NCBI GenBank assembly: GCA_037576195.1
Contig: CM075101.1
Span: forward strand, 32,984,001 to 33,048,000
Length of the DNA: 64,000 nt
Reading direction: 5' to 3'
DNA from: Phytoseiulus persimilis
Lineage: Eukaryota; Arthropoda; Arachnida; Mesostigmata; Phytoseiidae
Positions 24,334 through 35,485 of the stretch are shown piece after piece. The notes under the pieces were generated by a model. That model saw only the letters and a program-made list of their open reading frames with translations. It ran no database searches and had not been told where the DNA came from. Positions within the stretch are counted from its first letter, which is position 1. Each line of letters opens with the position of its first letter. The position numbers and the translations under genes were made by a program.

Positions 24334-26801
24334 CTTGATGTCAATAGGAAGCAGCTGAAGAAATTGGAGTGGTCGTCGAATCCACCGAAGTTGCCTGACA
24401 CGATTCTACGATAGCTGAATCACTGCTCAAGAGAAGTTCGAAGATGTTTTAGTAATCGATGACTCCAACCTACAAATGGGTGAGTCAGGGATCAGGGGAC
24501 GACATGAAAGAATCCGGAGAGCGAAGCCCATGCTCCTAAGTCTGGTCTCCCCAGACGTTCCAGAGATTCCATGACATGGAGATCAAAACGGGGTATTCTC
24601 TCATCGCATCATGGAATCGACACACTCATGCGCCGGCAGATCATCCACGAGGGTGTCAAGATAGCTTTCCGACAAGCAGGAGCGAAAGAATCTCATTGCG
24701 GAGATCATCTTCAACCTGAATCCAAGACGGACGAGATAAGCGGCGCCAATCTCACGGATAAGATAATCGTCAACAAGCGCCCTCTTCACCTTGAAGAACC
24801 TTCACTGGAGTGGAACAGAATACTCAGGGAGTTGACATCCGCAGTTGATTCAGAACAGTGATATAGCTCGACGTGAGATCGAAGCTTTCTTGTTCCGCAG
24901 GCAATGGTTGCTGTCGTGTACAGCGTTGCAAACGTCATTAGCACTGGTTGGCACCTGTTGCCTTCTATGACGCGAACCAAATAGACGAGACAAGAAGAAC
25001 CGCACCACAAACGTGGAGGGCAACCCTGGCCGTCACCGAGGAGCTCTCGCATTGAGAAGAGCTCGCATTTGTGCCAACGACGACGAGTCAGCTCTGTCTC
25101 TCGGAGACACACAGATCGTATCGAGAATGATATCGGCATTCAAACGCACCTGAGAGCATCCAAGCGCGAATATTGCTTACAGCGACGTTAGACATACACC
25201 GAAGTGTTATCGCGCACCATCTCGGCGATACAGCGATAGCAAAATGATTCTTAAAAAACTTCATGAACTCTTTCGAGCTTGCAGCCCGAAGCGGTGAAAA
25301 ATTGAGAGGCGTTGAGCTTGAAGGAGCAGAGGAGCTTTCACTTCACGAGAGTTTGAATATCAGAGATTCTTTCGCCTTCACCCTAATTCTCCAGAGAATG
25401 TGATGATCGATGACTCCTCTCAGAGCATATGCAGCTCGGCGACCCTCCATTGAGCATGGTCTCATCGAGGCTTGACACGCCATATACTTCGATCAAGATG
25501 CTAACTTCTTGGGACCAGGTCTATGGTTGACCCCAGCACCTATTTCGAACTCGCCAGTAGATTGACGAGGTAGAGGCCAATTCTGCAGGTATCGCGGGAT
25601 TTCGCAACGAGAGAAGCGCCAGGAACAGATGAATGGCACGTTGACAAGCTGACTTTTGCTTGCTGATACTTACCTGGCAGTTTTGGCGAAGCTCCTTCGG
25701 AGTCTTCCACAGCTTCGGCGCTTTCTGCACTGATTGAGTGATGTCTGCGCGAGTTCTACTCTAGAGTACGGCAGGCAGTGCTCCTGGCCGCGGCAGTCAG
25801 TCTGTGTGTGGCAGTGATAGCCGTCGTCCCGCGAAATGTCGACAGTCCGCGCACTCTCTCCGAACGGCTGGCTTCGCTGAGTCTGCTTCGGGCGGATCCT
25901 AATCCTTCGGTGTACCACAGGTGTGCTCGCTTGGTGGGCACGGCACTCTTCCGCCGCAGTGTCAGCCGTACGACATCCACTTGACACGTCCACAGTGTCC
26001 TCACGGGAACCAGTGTACCATGAAGATGGAGTCTCTGTCCTTATCACCCTGAGTGAATCGGTTGACAGCCGCTCGACTTCATAGAACGTTGCGAATGCCT
26101 CATTTGATCGTTCCTCAACATTCTCCCGTACACGTCGGGCGCCTTTCTCAAGCCGCTGGCGTTCCCAATATCGATCCGTCGACGTGTTGCGTCGGACTCG
26201 TCCAGCGTTCTGTCAGCCTGCAACGCAAGCGCTTTCACGTGCCGTGCTGAGCGAAGCTTCTATGCCGCGCCTCAACCGTCACCGACTGTGTGTTTACATC
26301 TGATCAGAGAGGGCCCTCGGTGGTAGTGGTTTCAGAGCTCCGATTGATTCGCGGTTGTTTGAACGGCTCATTTTGGCAGCTCAAGGCCGATACATCGCAG
26401 TAAGAACCCGGAGACCATAGTGAGTGTTGCTACTGTTCGACATGACTTCCGCACAATCCTTAGAACGATTCATATTGTATTGATGCGGACGCCCGAGTTG
26501 CCGATGGTTGTTGCCGACGGAGGACCGCCTGAAACTTTCTGATATCTCTGCGTATGGTATCGAGAAATGTTCTCGTCGTGACGACATGGATGGTTGCCTC
26601 AGCTGTTTCCGTTGTTCGTTAAGAGAGCCTATTGAGTACAACTGAAACAGCTATGTCAGTGCTCTGCTTGCGTTGTGATCCTGCTTGGATTCGCGAAAGC
26701 CGAAGGCTCATGGATAACTCAGACAGAGGCGGACCAGAGACGGAAGCGGAGTGTTTCCAAGTCCTATCCTATCACTGCGAGTTATAACTTTCCAGTTACA
26801 G
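24334..26801. other. Intergenic, no assigned gene
   Basis: This stretch lies between divergently transcribed sideroflexin and PDCL. Several open stretches occur (24571-24861 plus, 24786-25139 minus, 25670-26047 minus). A small ATG-to-stop frame of 46 codons at 25263-25403 plus has a charged, helix-like product. None shows a known domain. The right end should hold a 5' untranslated exon of PDCL, because an acceptor (TTTCCAG) ends at 26795 just before its ATG. Confidence 0.4.
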
Positions 26802-28428
26802 ATGACAACTTTGGAAGATAAACTCCTGGGGGAGAAGCAAGACTACTATTGCAGTTCCTCGGAAGATGAAGACGAGGGTGGCGTTAAGTTGATCAAAGAA
26901 GAAGATCTCAATGAAAAGCCCATCAACACGGTGAAGTTCGACCGTTCCTCCAACACCGGCCCCAAAGGTGTGAGACTCAGTTCTAGACATCAGCTATCCG
27001 ATGTGTTCTTAAAGCGTCAACTGATGTTGTCCCTCACTGTTGTTCCTGAAGGCATCCGAGCTAGGTTTCCCTACGCCCGGGATCGCGTTCCAGGATGACT
27101 ACACGATAATCTGAGAGTTCATATCGTTTTTTCTCGGATACAAACTTCGGCTTGAACGTGGAATCGCGAGCTGTCGGTTTTTCCCGTTTCGCGACGCTGT
27201 TTTCGGAATATCCCACACCGCGCTAAATATAGTTGGCTCAACGCCGGGCGTGTGGTTAATGGCTCCGCCGCTCCTCGCCAGAAACAGGCTGGGAGCAGTT
27301 GGATTCGGGTCTGCGACGGGGAAATAGAACTCCTGCGACCGTGGACTCCCATGAAGTTACTGGAGATGTCGACTCAGATCCGTAGTGCTCAATAATCTCA
27401 ATTCACAGGTGTCGTGAAGGATTATCAGCGCTATAAGCAGCTAGAAATGGAACGACGCGTTGAGAATGAGGCTGAACGTTTAGCTCTGATGAAGAAACTC
27501 TCACTCAGTTGCATGACCAGCAACGAAGAGGACGCCTTGAAGAACGAAGAAGAGATGGATGAAGAACTCAACGAGGTCTGCATGAATTCCGGCTCCACAA
27601 CCGATTCGAGTCGTATCGTCAGCACGAGCAACCGAGACACTCGAACTGAGCCTCGACGATTCTATGCTGGCCCCGCCCTCACCGCATTCTGAATTTCAGC
27701 TGATGCTCGAGTACATATCTCTGCGGATGCAGGAAATGGTGTCAGCCGAGCAAAATGTCCAACGGCCGAAATTCGGGAATCTGGTCATCATCAAAACAAA
27801 GGAGGCATTTCTGGATGCGATAGATCGTGAACACAAAGATACCACGATCATAATTCATCTTTATACGCCATTTACTCCCGGATGCGACACTATGAATGCG
27901 TGCTTAAACACATTGGCTGAGGTAAGGACACAATGCTCTTTTTTTTGACCCCCCAGTTTGACCACTTCGACTGAGTGTTCTTTTTGGTGTGATCATCCCA
28001 TCTGTGATTTCCATTCTCTTTGCTAATGAATCTGAGAGTGGCAATCCCCACCGCGTTGTTCCCTCTTTCCACTTTCCCTCGAAGTTGGGGAAAAATTCGA
28101 TCGAGCCAAATCGACGACCTCGTGAATTCTCTCATTCCAGACCTACCCAATGCACAAATTCTGTGTCATGTCCACCGAAACCGCCGGCATGACATCGTTC
28201 TTCGAGAACAAGGGAGTTCCTGCGATCACGATTTACCGTGGCAAAAACGTGATCGGGAACTTCGTGAGACTTTCTGATGAATTCGGCGAGGACTTCGTTT
28301 CGACTGATGTAGAATCTTTCCTTATCGAGCACGGCTTCCTACCCGATCCCTCGACAGTTCCCAAGATAGTGCGCGGAAAACAGGGAAGTCAAGAAGACGA
28401 GGAAGATGCTGATGACGATGACGATTGA
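26802..28428 (+). CDS. PDCL: Phosducin-like protein (PDCL / PhLP1), 4 coding exons
   Basis: PhLP1 is a cytosolic co-chaperone that works with the CCT chaperonin to fold G-protein beta subunits and assemble G beta-gamma. Coding exons are 26802-26967, 27409-27575, 27700-27921 and 28141-28428, giving 280 residues (human PDCL has 301). Exon 1 ends in NTGPKG, the family signature, preceded by an acidic patch. Exon 2 starts VVKDYQRYKQLE, a charged helix. Exon 3 has LRMQEM, then VIIKTKEAFLDAIDRE and IIIHLYTPFTPGCDTMN. Exon 4 contains the thioredoxin-fold half VPAITIYRGKNVIGNFVRLSDEFGEDF and ends with an Asp/Glu-rich tail of about 15 residues. All phases agree. The exon 2 donor is weak (GTCTGC), but it joins DEELNE to LMLEYISLRMQEM exactly as the family requires. 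A TTTCCAG acceptor seven bases before the ATG implies a 5' untranslated exon. Confidence 0.93.
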
Positions 28429-31400
28429 AAAGGAGTGTCGAGAGGCCGAAGGTTCAGGAGCGAAACTACTGATCGGAAGATCTCAGAATCAGACGGTGGC
28501 TGCTGGCAGAGAGTCTAGCAATACCGTTATTCATGTGTTCGGAGATGGGCAGCAGCTGCCTATGGAGCTCGGACTGCTCACTTTGTATATATACGATCCT
28601 GTATCTAAGCAACCCTCCACGTCGACGTCGGATCCCGGAGAAGCATCGAAGAGGATTCCATCCGTAAAATGGATGAGTATTCCTCAGCAGTTCATGGCGC
28701 CGTTTGCTGATCTTCGAGTTTTTCTATTTATATCTGATCAGGTGATCCTGGAAATTGGTAGTTCACTTACTAGTCAATGGGGTACTTGAGGGGCGCGTGT
28801 GTCGAATATTCGGTTCCGCGTCTCTGATCGTGTTTCTATACTACGGGAGGTGATCGAGAAGAACAAGGAGCATGGAATTGGACTTCGATTTGTTGTCGGG
28901 AGAGAAAACCTGAAGTGGAGCACAGATTCTTCGCAACGTGGAGTGGAAATTGGAAATAAAAGCTGACTTCCGAGAAACTGGCGGAGAATGTGTTTCTTCT
29001 TCATCGATGAATTCCAGGGGACTGGCCAGCGGAGAACTGACAGAACCGAATTCCAACGTGTCGGCCTCAGCGTTCTGGAGTTCGCTAAGCATTGAGAATT
29101 CCACCTCAACATTCTCTCCAACATGAGCGTTTTTCACACCGAGCTATCACATCCCAACTTTCCTCCGAGAAGTTTCATGCTCGCGAGATCCCGCATGTCG
29201 TTCCAGGGTGATCATTTTTCATTTCCAACATAGAATCTCATGCGACAGCAGGCGTTCCATGCCAAGCTACGTCAACTGATCTTAGAGCCCTCGACGTCGA
29301 TGCTACTCCCGTTGGAATACAGTTGTTGTTCGGTTGTCCCTATCGTCTGATGATGGGCTTTTCGAGGACTGTAGGATTCACACTCTCGGACCCTCCTTCT
29401 CACAACTGCCAAAGATGGCAACGAAGAACTGATCCCCAGAAGGCTTCCGCGGTGTCAACAGCGGTGATGGGCTGATCCGCCGTCCGGGTGGGTTTCCGAT
29501 TCTCGAAGAGGGAGCTTTAGTAATCCCCGGAAAGCCCCGAAACTTACACAGTTGCCTTAGACCGAATTCGGATGACGGAGACGAGGTCGCCACTGGATTT
29601 TCCTCCCTGGTGGCATCACTGCAAGCACAAACAGTCTATCCAATAAAACACTGACCGGCGCGTCTCACGATTCTGGGATTTGCGGTTTCCCTCCGAGGTC
29701 CGCATGCAGCTCGCCACGGGGGGAGGTGAATACATGGCTTATTCATGGTTTGTGGTGAAAATTACGGTGCGCCGCTGTCACACATAGCAAATTCCATCAG
29801 TATGGGTATTTATTGATCCTGATAGAAGATTCGCTGTATGATTACACCTTGCTCTCCTCGGCCTCGCAGATCAGGGGGCCTCATTCTCCCAGCTTCTTAG
29901 GGTTCTTTCTGTTGTGTTCACCGGAAATGGATTCTGTATCTCCCCCTAGAGCCCATGTCCGGCGAGGAGATAATTCTCTCTGAAGTTGGTGTCGTTGCAT
30001 TCGAAGATCACGAGTTTCACGCTTTTTCCGTGAACTAGACTCCTTCGAAAGGTTTCGATGTCCTGTCAACTGGGATACATCGAATGGGCTCTGGTTACCG
30101 AGGGATGTTTTTTCTTGCCGGTATATTTGAAGACTCGATTCATATAACAGTGCCTGCCTCCAAATCTGAGGACCATCCAAGCTCATCCTGCATGCATTCG
30201 CCAGCTAACTTGTATACAGCCATTCCCAGCGCCCACCTACTCGCGTCACGGTGAGATTCTCCTGGTCGGTTCTGGCTGTGTGGCTGGCTCTTCAAGTTTT
30301 CAGAGCATCTCATAGGATTCAACTTTAACTCCTGACGTAAACCTTGGAATCGCGGTTTCAAGTTGAAGAGCAAACTTTCAATACTTCTGTCAGACGAGAA
30401 CAAGAGTTCATCCAATCGCAATAAGATGGATTTATGGAAACACGCGAGACTTTCCGATAATCGGATGCAGAAGGGACAATATTAGCTAATCTGATGAAAT
30501 CGTTGTTTTCTTTCGGCTGTTCTTGAAGTTTCCGAACGCTGCATCTGTGAGAATTCTGAGGTTTGATCTCGAAAAAATGCGCCATCGCGGAATTCACGAC
30601 CGTCGTGATGTCCCTGGAGTTCTCAAGCGCATTCCATTCTCCACCGATCGAAACAAGCGCCATATAGGGAACGGGATGAGCTCGAGAACTCTCAGGGGAC
30701 CTCTCTTGTGTTCGCCGAGAGCGTACCCCTTCGTATTGTATCGGCCACATCAGTGACTTCAGTTATCATCGACCGATGTTCATGCTTTTAGAATAGACGC
30801 TATTCGTGAACGGACTTAGAACATCTTCTCGCTACTGAGTGAGATTCTGTACTTCAAGGGGAATCTCTCGTTTCTGCTCTGACTTGGAACGGACGCCTAG
30901 GTTTTCCCTCCGTTTACCCCCATCCCAAATTTTGCATATGACGCCGACAGGAACGCACCTTCCGGGAAGCCATGGCCTATGGATCGGGACTCTCATGCTC
31001 TGCTATCCACTCAGAAATTTTCGAAATGCGATCCCATCTTGAATCGGAGCGAGATCCAAACGCTGTGTATGTTGCCGTGGGCGATAGAGTCATCGGCAGT
31101 AGATGCTTTGACACATCGATGCTGAAGGCCCCGACGACTGATTCCTATTGGTAGACCAACGCGGAGCGCATACGTTACCAAGACAATCAGCGAAGCATGT
31201 AATTCACTTGAATGGCTTGAGGCGAATCTCTGACTGCATGGAAAAGCCCACCCTTTCAGTGGCGATTGCTGGTCAAGGCGAGACGTGGGATGGGTCGATG
31301 CCCGAACGCTGTGACAGACAGTGTATTCAACAATCCGACGATGGATCGAGTCGGATGTCCGTACGCGCTGGGTGCCCATAGTTTCCCGTTCTGGCCAAAG

Positions 31401-32568
31401 AGCCGCGCGGATGCGGAAGACGGAGGATTCACTCAAGTTTCTGATTACTCGAATATTCATCGAAACAAAGGACATTTCTGGATTTCTGAGTTTCGCTCAA
31501 CTGTGAGGGGCATCATTCAGATGAGGGCAGCAAACTCCAGAGCTATCACGAAGTCTCAGTATGCGTCTATCGATTACTCGAGAACCTTCCACTCTGGAAG
31601 GCTTAGGATGAAGTCAATCCAGAGATGATGCTCATTGTCTCCCGTTGAACGATGGCACAAGTGGGTTTGATTTTCGGTTTTCAAAAGATCCTGATTGATG
31701 ATGATTCCTGAACGACGTGTTCATGCCTCACAGCCACGGCGTCAGCAACGATGGTTACTCATGCTGGCAACTCTGGTTGGGCGATTATTCGGCTTTCTAA
31801 TCGAACAGGATTTCCCGAAGTTTCGTAAAGGGCGGTCCGCAAGGCTTGTTTATCGTGGACGTGACCACCGACGGACTTTCCCTTGCGATTGACTTCGTTA
31901 CCAGCAGCCTCATTAAGGATCGTATTGTCGTACTATTCTTTCAAATTCTTCTCCCCCACTTTCTACCGAGACGTTGATGATCATAGAATGAGTTGACCCA
32001 TTCTTCGAACAGCGTTCCCCAGGATCCATCATTTTGAATCTGAACTTTCTGATTTCACTGCGTCGACGTCACCGCGATACCCCGCGGCCTCACCCAGGTT
32101 TTCGAGTCACGTGCTCATTGGAAAGTATCTGATTCGTTCCATCCTTGGGAGAAGAATAATACTGCCGACGCGGTCTGAGGCAGCGGATCCATTTTGGAGC
32201 CGTGGTCAAATTAATTCGGGGTGTGCTGATCGGATTCGGGTGCAATGACAGACACGAGTCGATGCACGCACGGGCTCCTTATCCAGAAAGAACGATACAT
32301 GATGTTGACGTCGCCAAATGATTCATGGAGCTCCAGTGATACCTGTGACTCCAGACGGTGAATTTATGTGGTCATGAGTGGGAGTATGATACCGTAGCAC
32401 TAAAACTAGGAGCCTGCTAGGTCTCGTGCGATGATTTATCGCCAGCCTTATGGGAATCTGCGCGTGTGCTTGTATGTGTGCGTTCGCGCTTTCCGATCGT
32501 GTCGCTTGTCAATCTGAGCTGTGATCACTTGCGGCAGGCGTCAGAAAGAAACCCTTCCCCGCGCTACG
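28429..32568. other. Unassigned stretch with candidate exons
   Basis: PDCL 3'UTR sequence begins here; an AATAAA at 28955-28960 is a possible but distant end signal. A plus-strand open stretch at 28793-28966 (protein-like, starting VSNIRFRVSDRVSILREVIE) and one near 29232-29346 (RQQAFHAKLRQLILEP), followed by AATAAA at 29642, could belong to an unknown plus-strand gene. I could not link them. On the minus strand, 30481-29881 carries two overlapping open stretches and is listed separately. From 30.8 to 32.5 kb nothing is recognisable. Confidence 0.35.
29881..30481 (-). CDS. Candidate 3' part of an unrecognised minus-strand gene
   Basis: Two minus-strand open stretches overlap in different frames. 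One runs 30481-30140 (contains RLDELLFSSDRSIESLLFNL). The other runs 30186-29881, encodes a basic, Gln/Ser-rich tail and ends KNPKKLGE. A minus-strand AATAAA (plus TTTATT, 29809-29814) lies 67 bases after the second stop, which supports a real 3' end. I found no splice pair that joins the two frames, so this may be one gene with a missed intron, a frameshifted pseudogene or chance. No domain was recognised. Confidence 0.25.
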
Positions 32569-32575
32569 TATATAA
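32569..32575 (+). promoter_or_regulatory. TATA box of the cuticle-type gene
   Basis: TATATAA lies 34-40 bases upstream of the start codon at 32609. Transcription would start around 32597-32602, leaving a 5' leader of only about ten bases before the ATG. A TATA box with a very short leader is usual for arthropod cuticle genes. Confidence 0.7.
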
Positions 32576-32608
32576 ACTGCACACAGCTGCCATCGTCACA
32601 AAACAATC

Positions 32609-33758
32609 ATGATCGCCTTCGTAAGTTGATAAAACCGCATGGGAGAACCGCTCACGGCGGCTTCGGAAGAGCCTCATGAAGCTGGGTTCTGTGGTGTGCT
32701 CGGGTGTTTGTGCATAACGTCATACCTCGTTTCCAGCGAACAACTCTGGTTCTGGCCTGTGTTTCGGCCAAAGCGCTCGCTGGCCACGGAGGCTATTACG
32801 ACGACTTGGGCTACGGACATGGCTCACTGTACGGATACGGCATCGGGGGCATGTCCTACGGAGTGAATTACGGGAAACACCCGTCGGGAGGCTACGCGAA
32901 CACGCTCAGCGGCAAACCTCAAATCGCTCATGGACTCGGTCACAGCGTTTTCAGTCAGCACGGACTCAACTTCGGAGGTTACGACCGAGACATCGCTGTT
33001 CCATCTGCCGGATTCGCGAAGGGATACGGTCTCGGCCACGACAACGGAGGATACGGTGCCGGATACGCTGTCGGATACGGGAAAGCCATCAGTGCTCCTA
33101 TCTCAGACGCTCCGTTCGCTATTGGCAAGGGATACGGTGATCTCTCTCTTTACGGAGGATACGGGAGCCTGGCTGGGCACCCTCGCAAAGTCGTTGCTCC
33201 AGCTCCCATTGTAAAGGGACTTGGTGGGGCAGGTCTCGGACACGGCTACGGTAGCGCCGGTTTCGCACACGGCTACGGTAGCGCCGGCCTCGGACACGGC
33301 TACGGTAGCGCAGGCCTCGGACACGGCTATGGTAGCGCAGGCTTCGGTAGTGCCTCCGGCGGCTACGGTTACCGCGGCGCAGAACTCGGTCATGCATACC
33401 GAGGCGTCGGAGTCGGACAGGCGTACGGTGCTGACCAGAGGCTGGCTTACCACACCAAAGGTCTCACGACACCTCTCAACCTCCAGAAGAACTTCCCCTA
33501 CGGAGATGAATTGGGATACGGAGCTCGGTACTCCGCACCCTTTGTGTCTGCCGGATCGGCCAGCTACGGTGAGCGCAGCTCAACTCCATCTTTTCACGGC
33601 GAATACAATGTACCCTTCTGCGGTACTCTTGTGCGTTTCCGCCCCAGCGACGAGATAACGAATGCTTCCAATATTTTCCAGCAGCTGGTCATGGCACACC
33701 CGTGTATTCCGGAATCGTGAAAGCGGGAGTTCCAGTGTCTCTCGCACGGAAGTGGTAA
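32609..33758 (+). CDS. Secreted Gly/Tyr-rich cuticle-type protein, 3 exons
   Basis: Exons are 32609-32620 (only MIAF), 32737-33568 and 33682-33758, coding 306 residues with matching phases. Donors are GTAAGT and GTGAGC; acceptors are TTTCCAG and TTTTCCAG. A tiny first exon interrupting the signal peptide is typical of arthropod cuticle genes. The signal peptide is about 19 residues and is followed by GHGGYYDDLGYGHGS. The mature chain is dominated by Gly, Tyr, Ala, Ser and His in GYG and GHGYG motifs, with four copies of HGYGSAG(L/F)(G/A) around residues 173-208. The C-terminus GIVKAGVPVSLARKW is in a different frame from the uninterrupted ORF, which reads on to 33720. I prefer the spliced form because the GGTGAGC donor and TTTTCCAG acceptor restore GHG-type coding. 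No Rebers-Riddiford chitin-binding motif is visible, so 'cuticle' rests on composition and gene structure. Confidence 0.85.
33232..33348 (+). repeat. 27-bp tandem repeat, four copies, in the cuticle-type gene
   Basis: CACGGCTAYGGTAGCGC recurs at 33241, 33268, 33295 and 33322, an exact 27-base period (nine residues). Copies differ mainly at third positions and in one Leu/Phe codon, indicating recent duplication within the coding exon. Confidence 0.9.
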
Positions 33759-34142
33759 CCAAAAGAGCGTACCTCAAACAGACCGAATTCGTACTCAAAG
33801 CCAACAGTTCTAATCGTGTCCCTCGGTGGAAGACGCTCAACCGTTGTATATATGTTGATATCCTGTTTATAATCATGATCAAGGTTTCAAGAGACTCGTA
33901 CTACGCCGAAACTCCCACTTTCTCGAAAACCACTCTGAGAAAACTATGTTGTGCGGAGAAGACAGGTGTTCACAGAGAAAACGTTGAGGAGAAATCCTCA
34001 ACTCGGAGTTGTCGCATCCGATTTGGAGCTTCGAGAAGAGGTGCCCAGTTGTGTCACCTAACAGATGCTCCCTAATAGAGAAACGGAGACGGCCGGTCTG
34101 TCCTCGATGAGAAAGTGAACGCTACTTTTCTCGGGATGTGTC

Positions 34143-34148
34143 AATAAA
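34143..34148 (+). terminator. Probable poly(A) signal of the cuticle-type gene
   Basis: AATAAA lies 385 bases after the stop codon at 33756-33758 and is the first canonical signal downstream on the plus strand. Confidence 0.55.
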
Positions 34149-34550
34149 GTCTGCGTCCGTTCTCGAACGGCCTTATTTCTGTTCGATTCTCTCAAATTGA
34201 AACAAGCTCTCCGGATAGGAGCTCGGATGTTATAATGGGCTCCCCGAGGGTGGACAGCTTCGTGGGATTATGAGAGAGCTTCCTCATTTCTGCATGACGC
34301 CAGTAGTCGTCGTTTGAGTGGATGGTCCGTCGTCACGTCGACCTGAGCCGATCATGCTCGATGTTAGAGGCTCCGTCCGTTCTTCAAAAATTCGCGTAAT
34401 TACCTCAAAACGGGAGGACATGCCCATCATTTCCGGTGGGAATCTGTCGCCCGATGAGAACTTCAATGGGAATCGCAGGAATCGTTAAAGCAGTCTCTAG
34501 AAGACAGATCCCACTCCCCAGAACTCGCTCTGGTTGGGATTTCGAACGAT

Positions 34551-34777
34551 ATGAAGAGAGCGGACGTTATCCATAGTTCTGCTCGAAAGATCCCTCCAAC
34601 TGGCTCTCGAAAAGTCATCCTTAGATTCTCTGAGGCACGTTACTGTTTCGCTGGTTTTGAACCGCCTGATCCGGCGGACAGCCCGAGAAAGAAACCGAGA
34701 TTGCGTCTGCGAACAGTCGCAAATGTTCGTGAAAGCAAATCATCTAAAAACGACCGGGACGTTACATCGACAGATAA
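34551..34777 (+). CDS. Candidate exon with a nuclear-localisation-like basic patch
   Basis: An open frame ends in the donor AA|GTAAGG (phase 2). Its last part reads FEPPDPADSPRKKPRLRLRT, a proline-rich run followed by a basic patch resembling a nuclear localisation signal. The acceptor and neighbouring exons were not identified, so the 5' limit is the ORF limit only. No family was recognised. Confidence 0.25.
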
Positions 34778-35418
34778 GTAAGGTGGCTAAAAACGCTGCT
34801 CTCCTCTCCGCACGAGGGAAAAACCGCCGGCGGTGACGTTGCGTGACAATTATCCTAATGATTAGCAATCTGAGGGTGGTGGGTCCGAGTTGTCTCTGAA
34901 TTCTGTTCCGCTTTGGAGTTTGCTGCTCGCTCGAGGGTAGGCTCATATCTCTTAATCCGCTGCCTGAGCCCCCAGCATAGTCATCGTTCTAAGAACGAGA
35001 GAATCAAACTTCCCAAAAGCAATACTTTGCGAGATGCCTCTAATTCCAGAGAATAGCTTAGACTTGAATGGTGTGGTGAATGGGAGAAGAAATCACAAAA
35101 ACTCTCTCCTGCATTCCGAAGCACCGACTCCAACGCGGAAGCGAGCAGATTTCGTCGCCAGTGAATTCCTCTCTTGAGCCTTCGTCTCTCCGGTCCCACA
35201 GCCACACGAGAAGTTTTCCCTCGAACGTTCGCGATGAGAAGTCATAAATTACGAAGTTGATATCTGCTCTTATGAGGGACTCACAATGAACTGGCGGGCC
35301 TATGATTTGAATTTCTGACTACTATGGCAGCAAGGCCGATGCGAATGCGTGAAGCCCGGTGGGAAAAAGTTTTCAGACCGTCTTCTCGAGCCTCCGTGAG
35401 GAGCTCACAATCACTTAC

Positions 35419-35485
35419 GGCATTCCTCCAGGTCGATCAGATGTTTTTCTCCGGAGTCCGGAATGTGTGCTCGTTCAGTCACCAT
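35419..35485 (-). CDS. Candidate initial exon, unrecognised minus-strand gene
   Basis: An ATG (35485) opens 22 codons starting MVTERAHIPDSGEKHLIDLE. They end in phase 1 at a consensus donor, GTAAGT. The frame is also open upstream of the ATG (EIGVVTVKKADPHELSNAE), so it could be an internal exon. The next exon could not be found. Confidence 0.25.

Noticed and set aside
33103..33658. Overlapping 116-codon minus and 145-codon plus frames inside the cuticle-type gene
   Set aside because: They are shadows produced by the Gly-rich, 27-bp repetitive coding exon.
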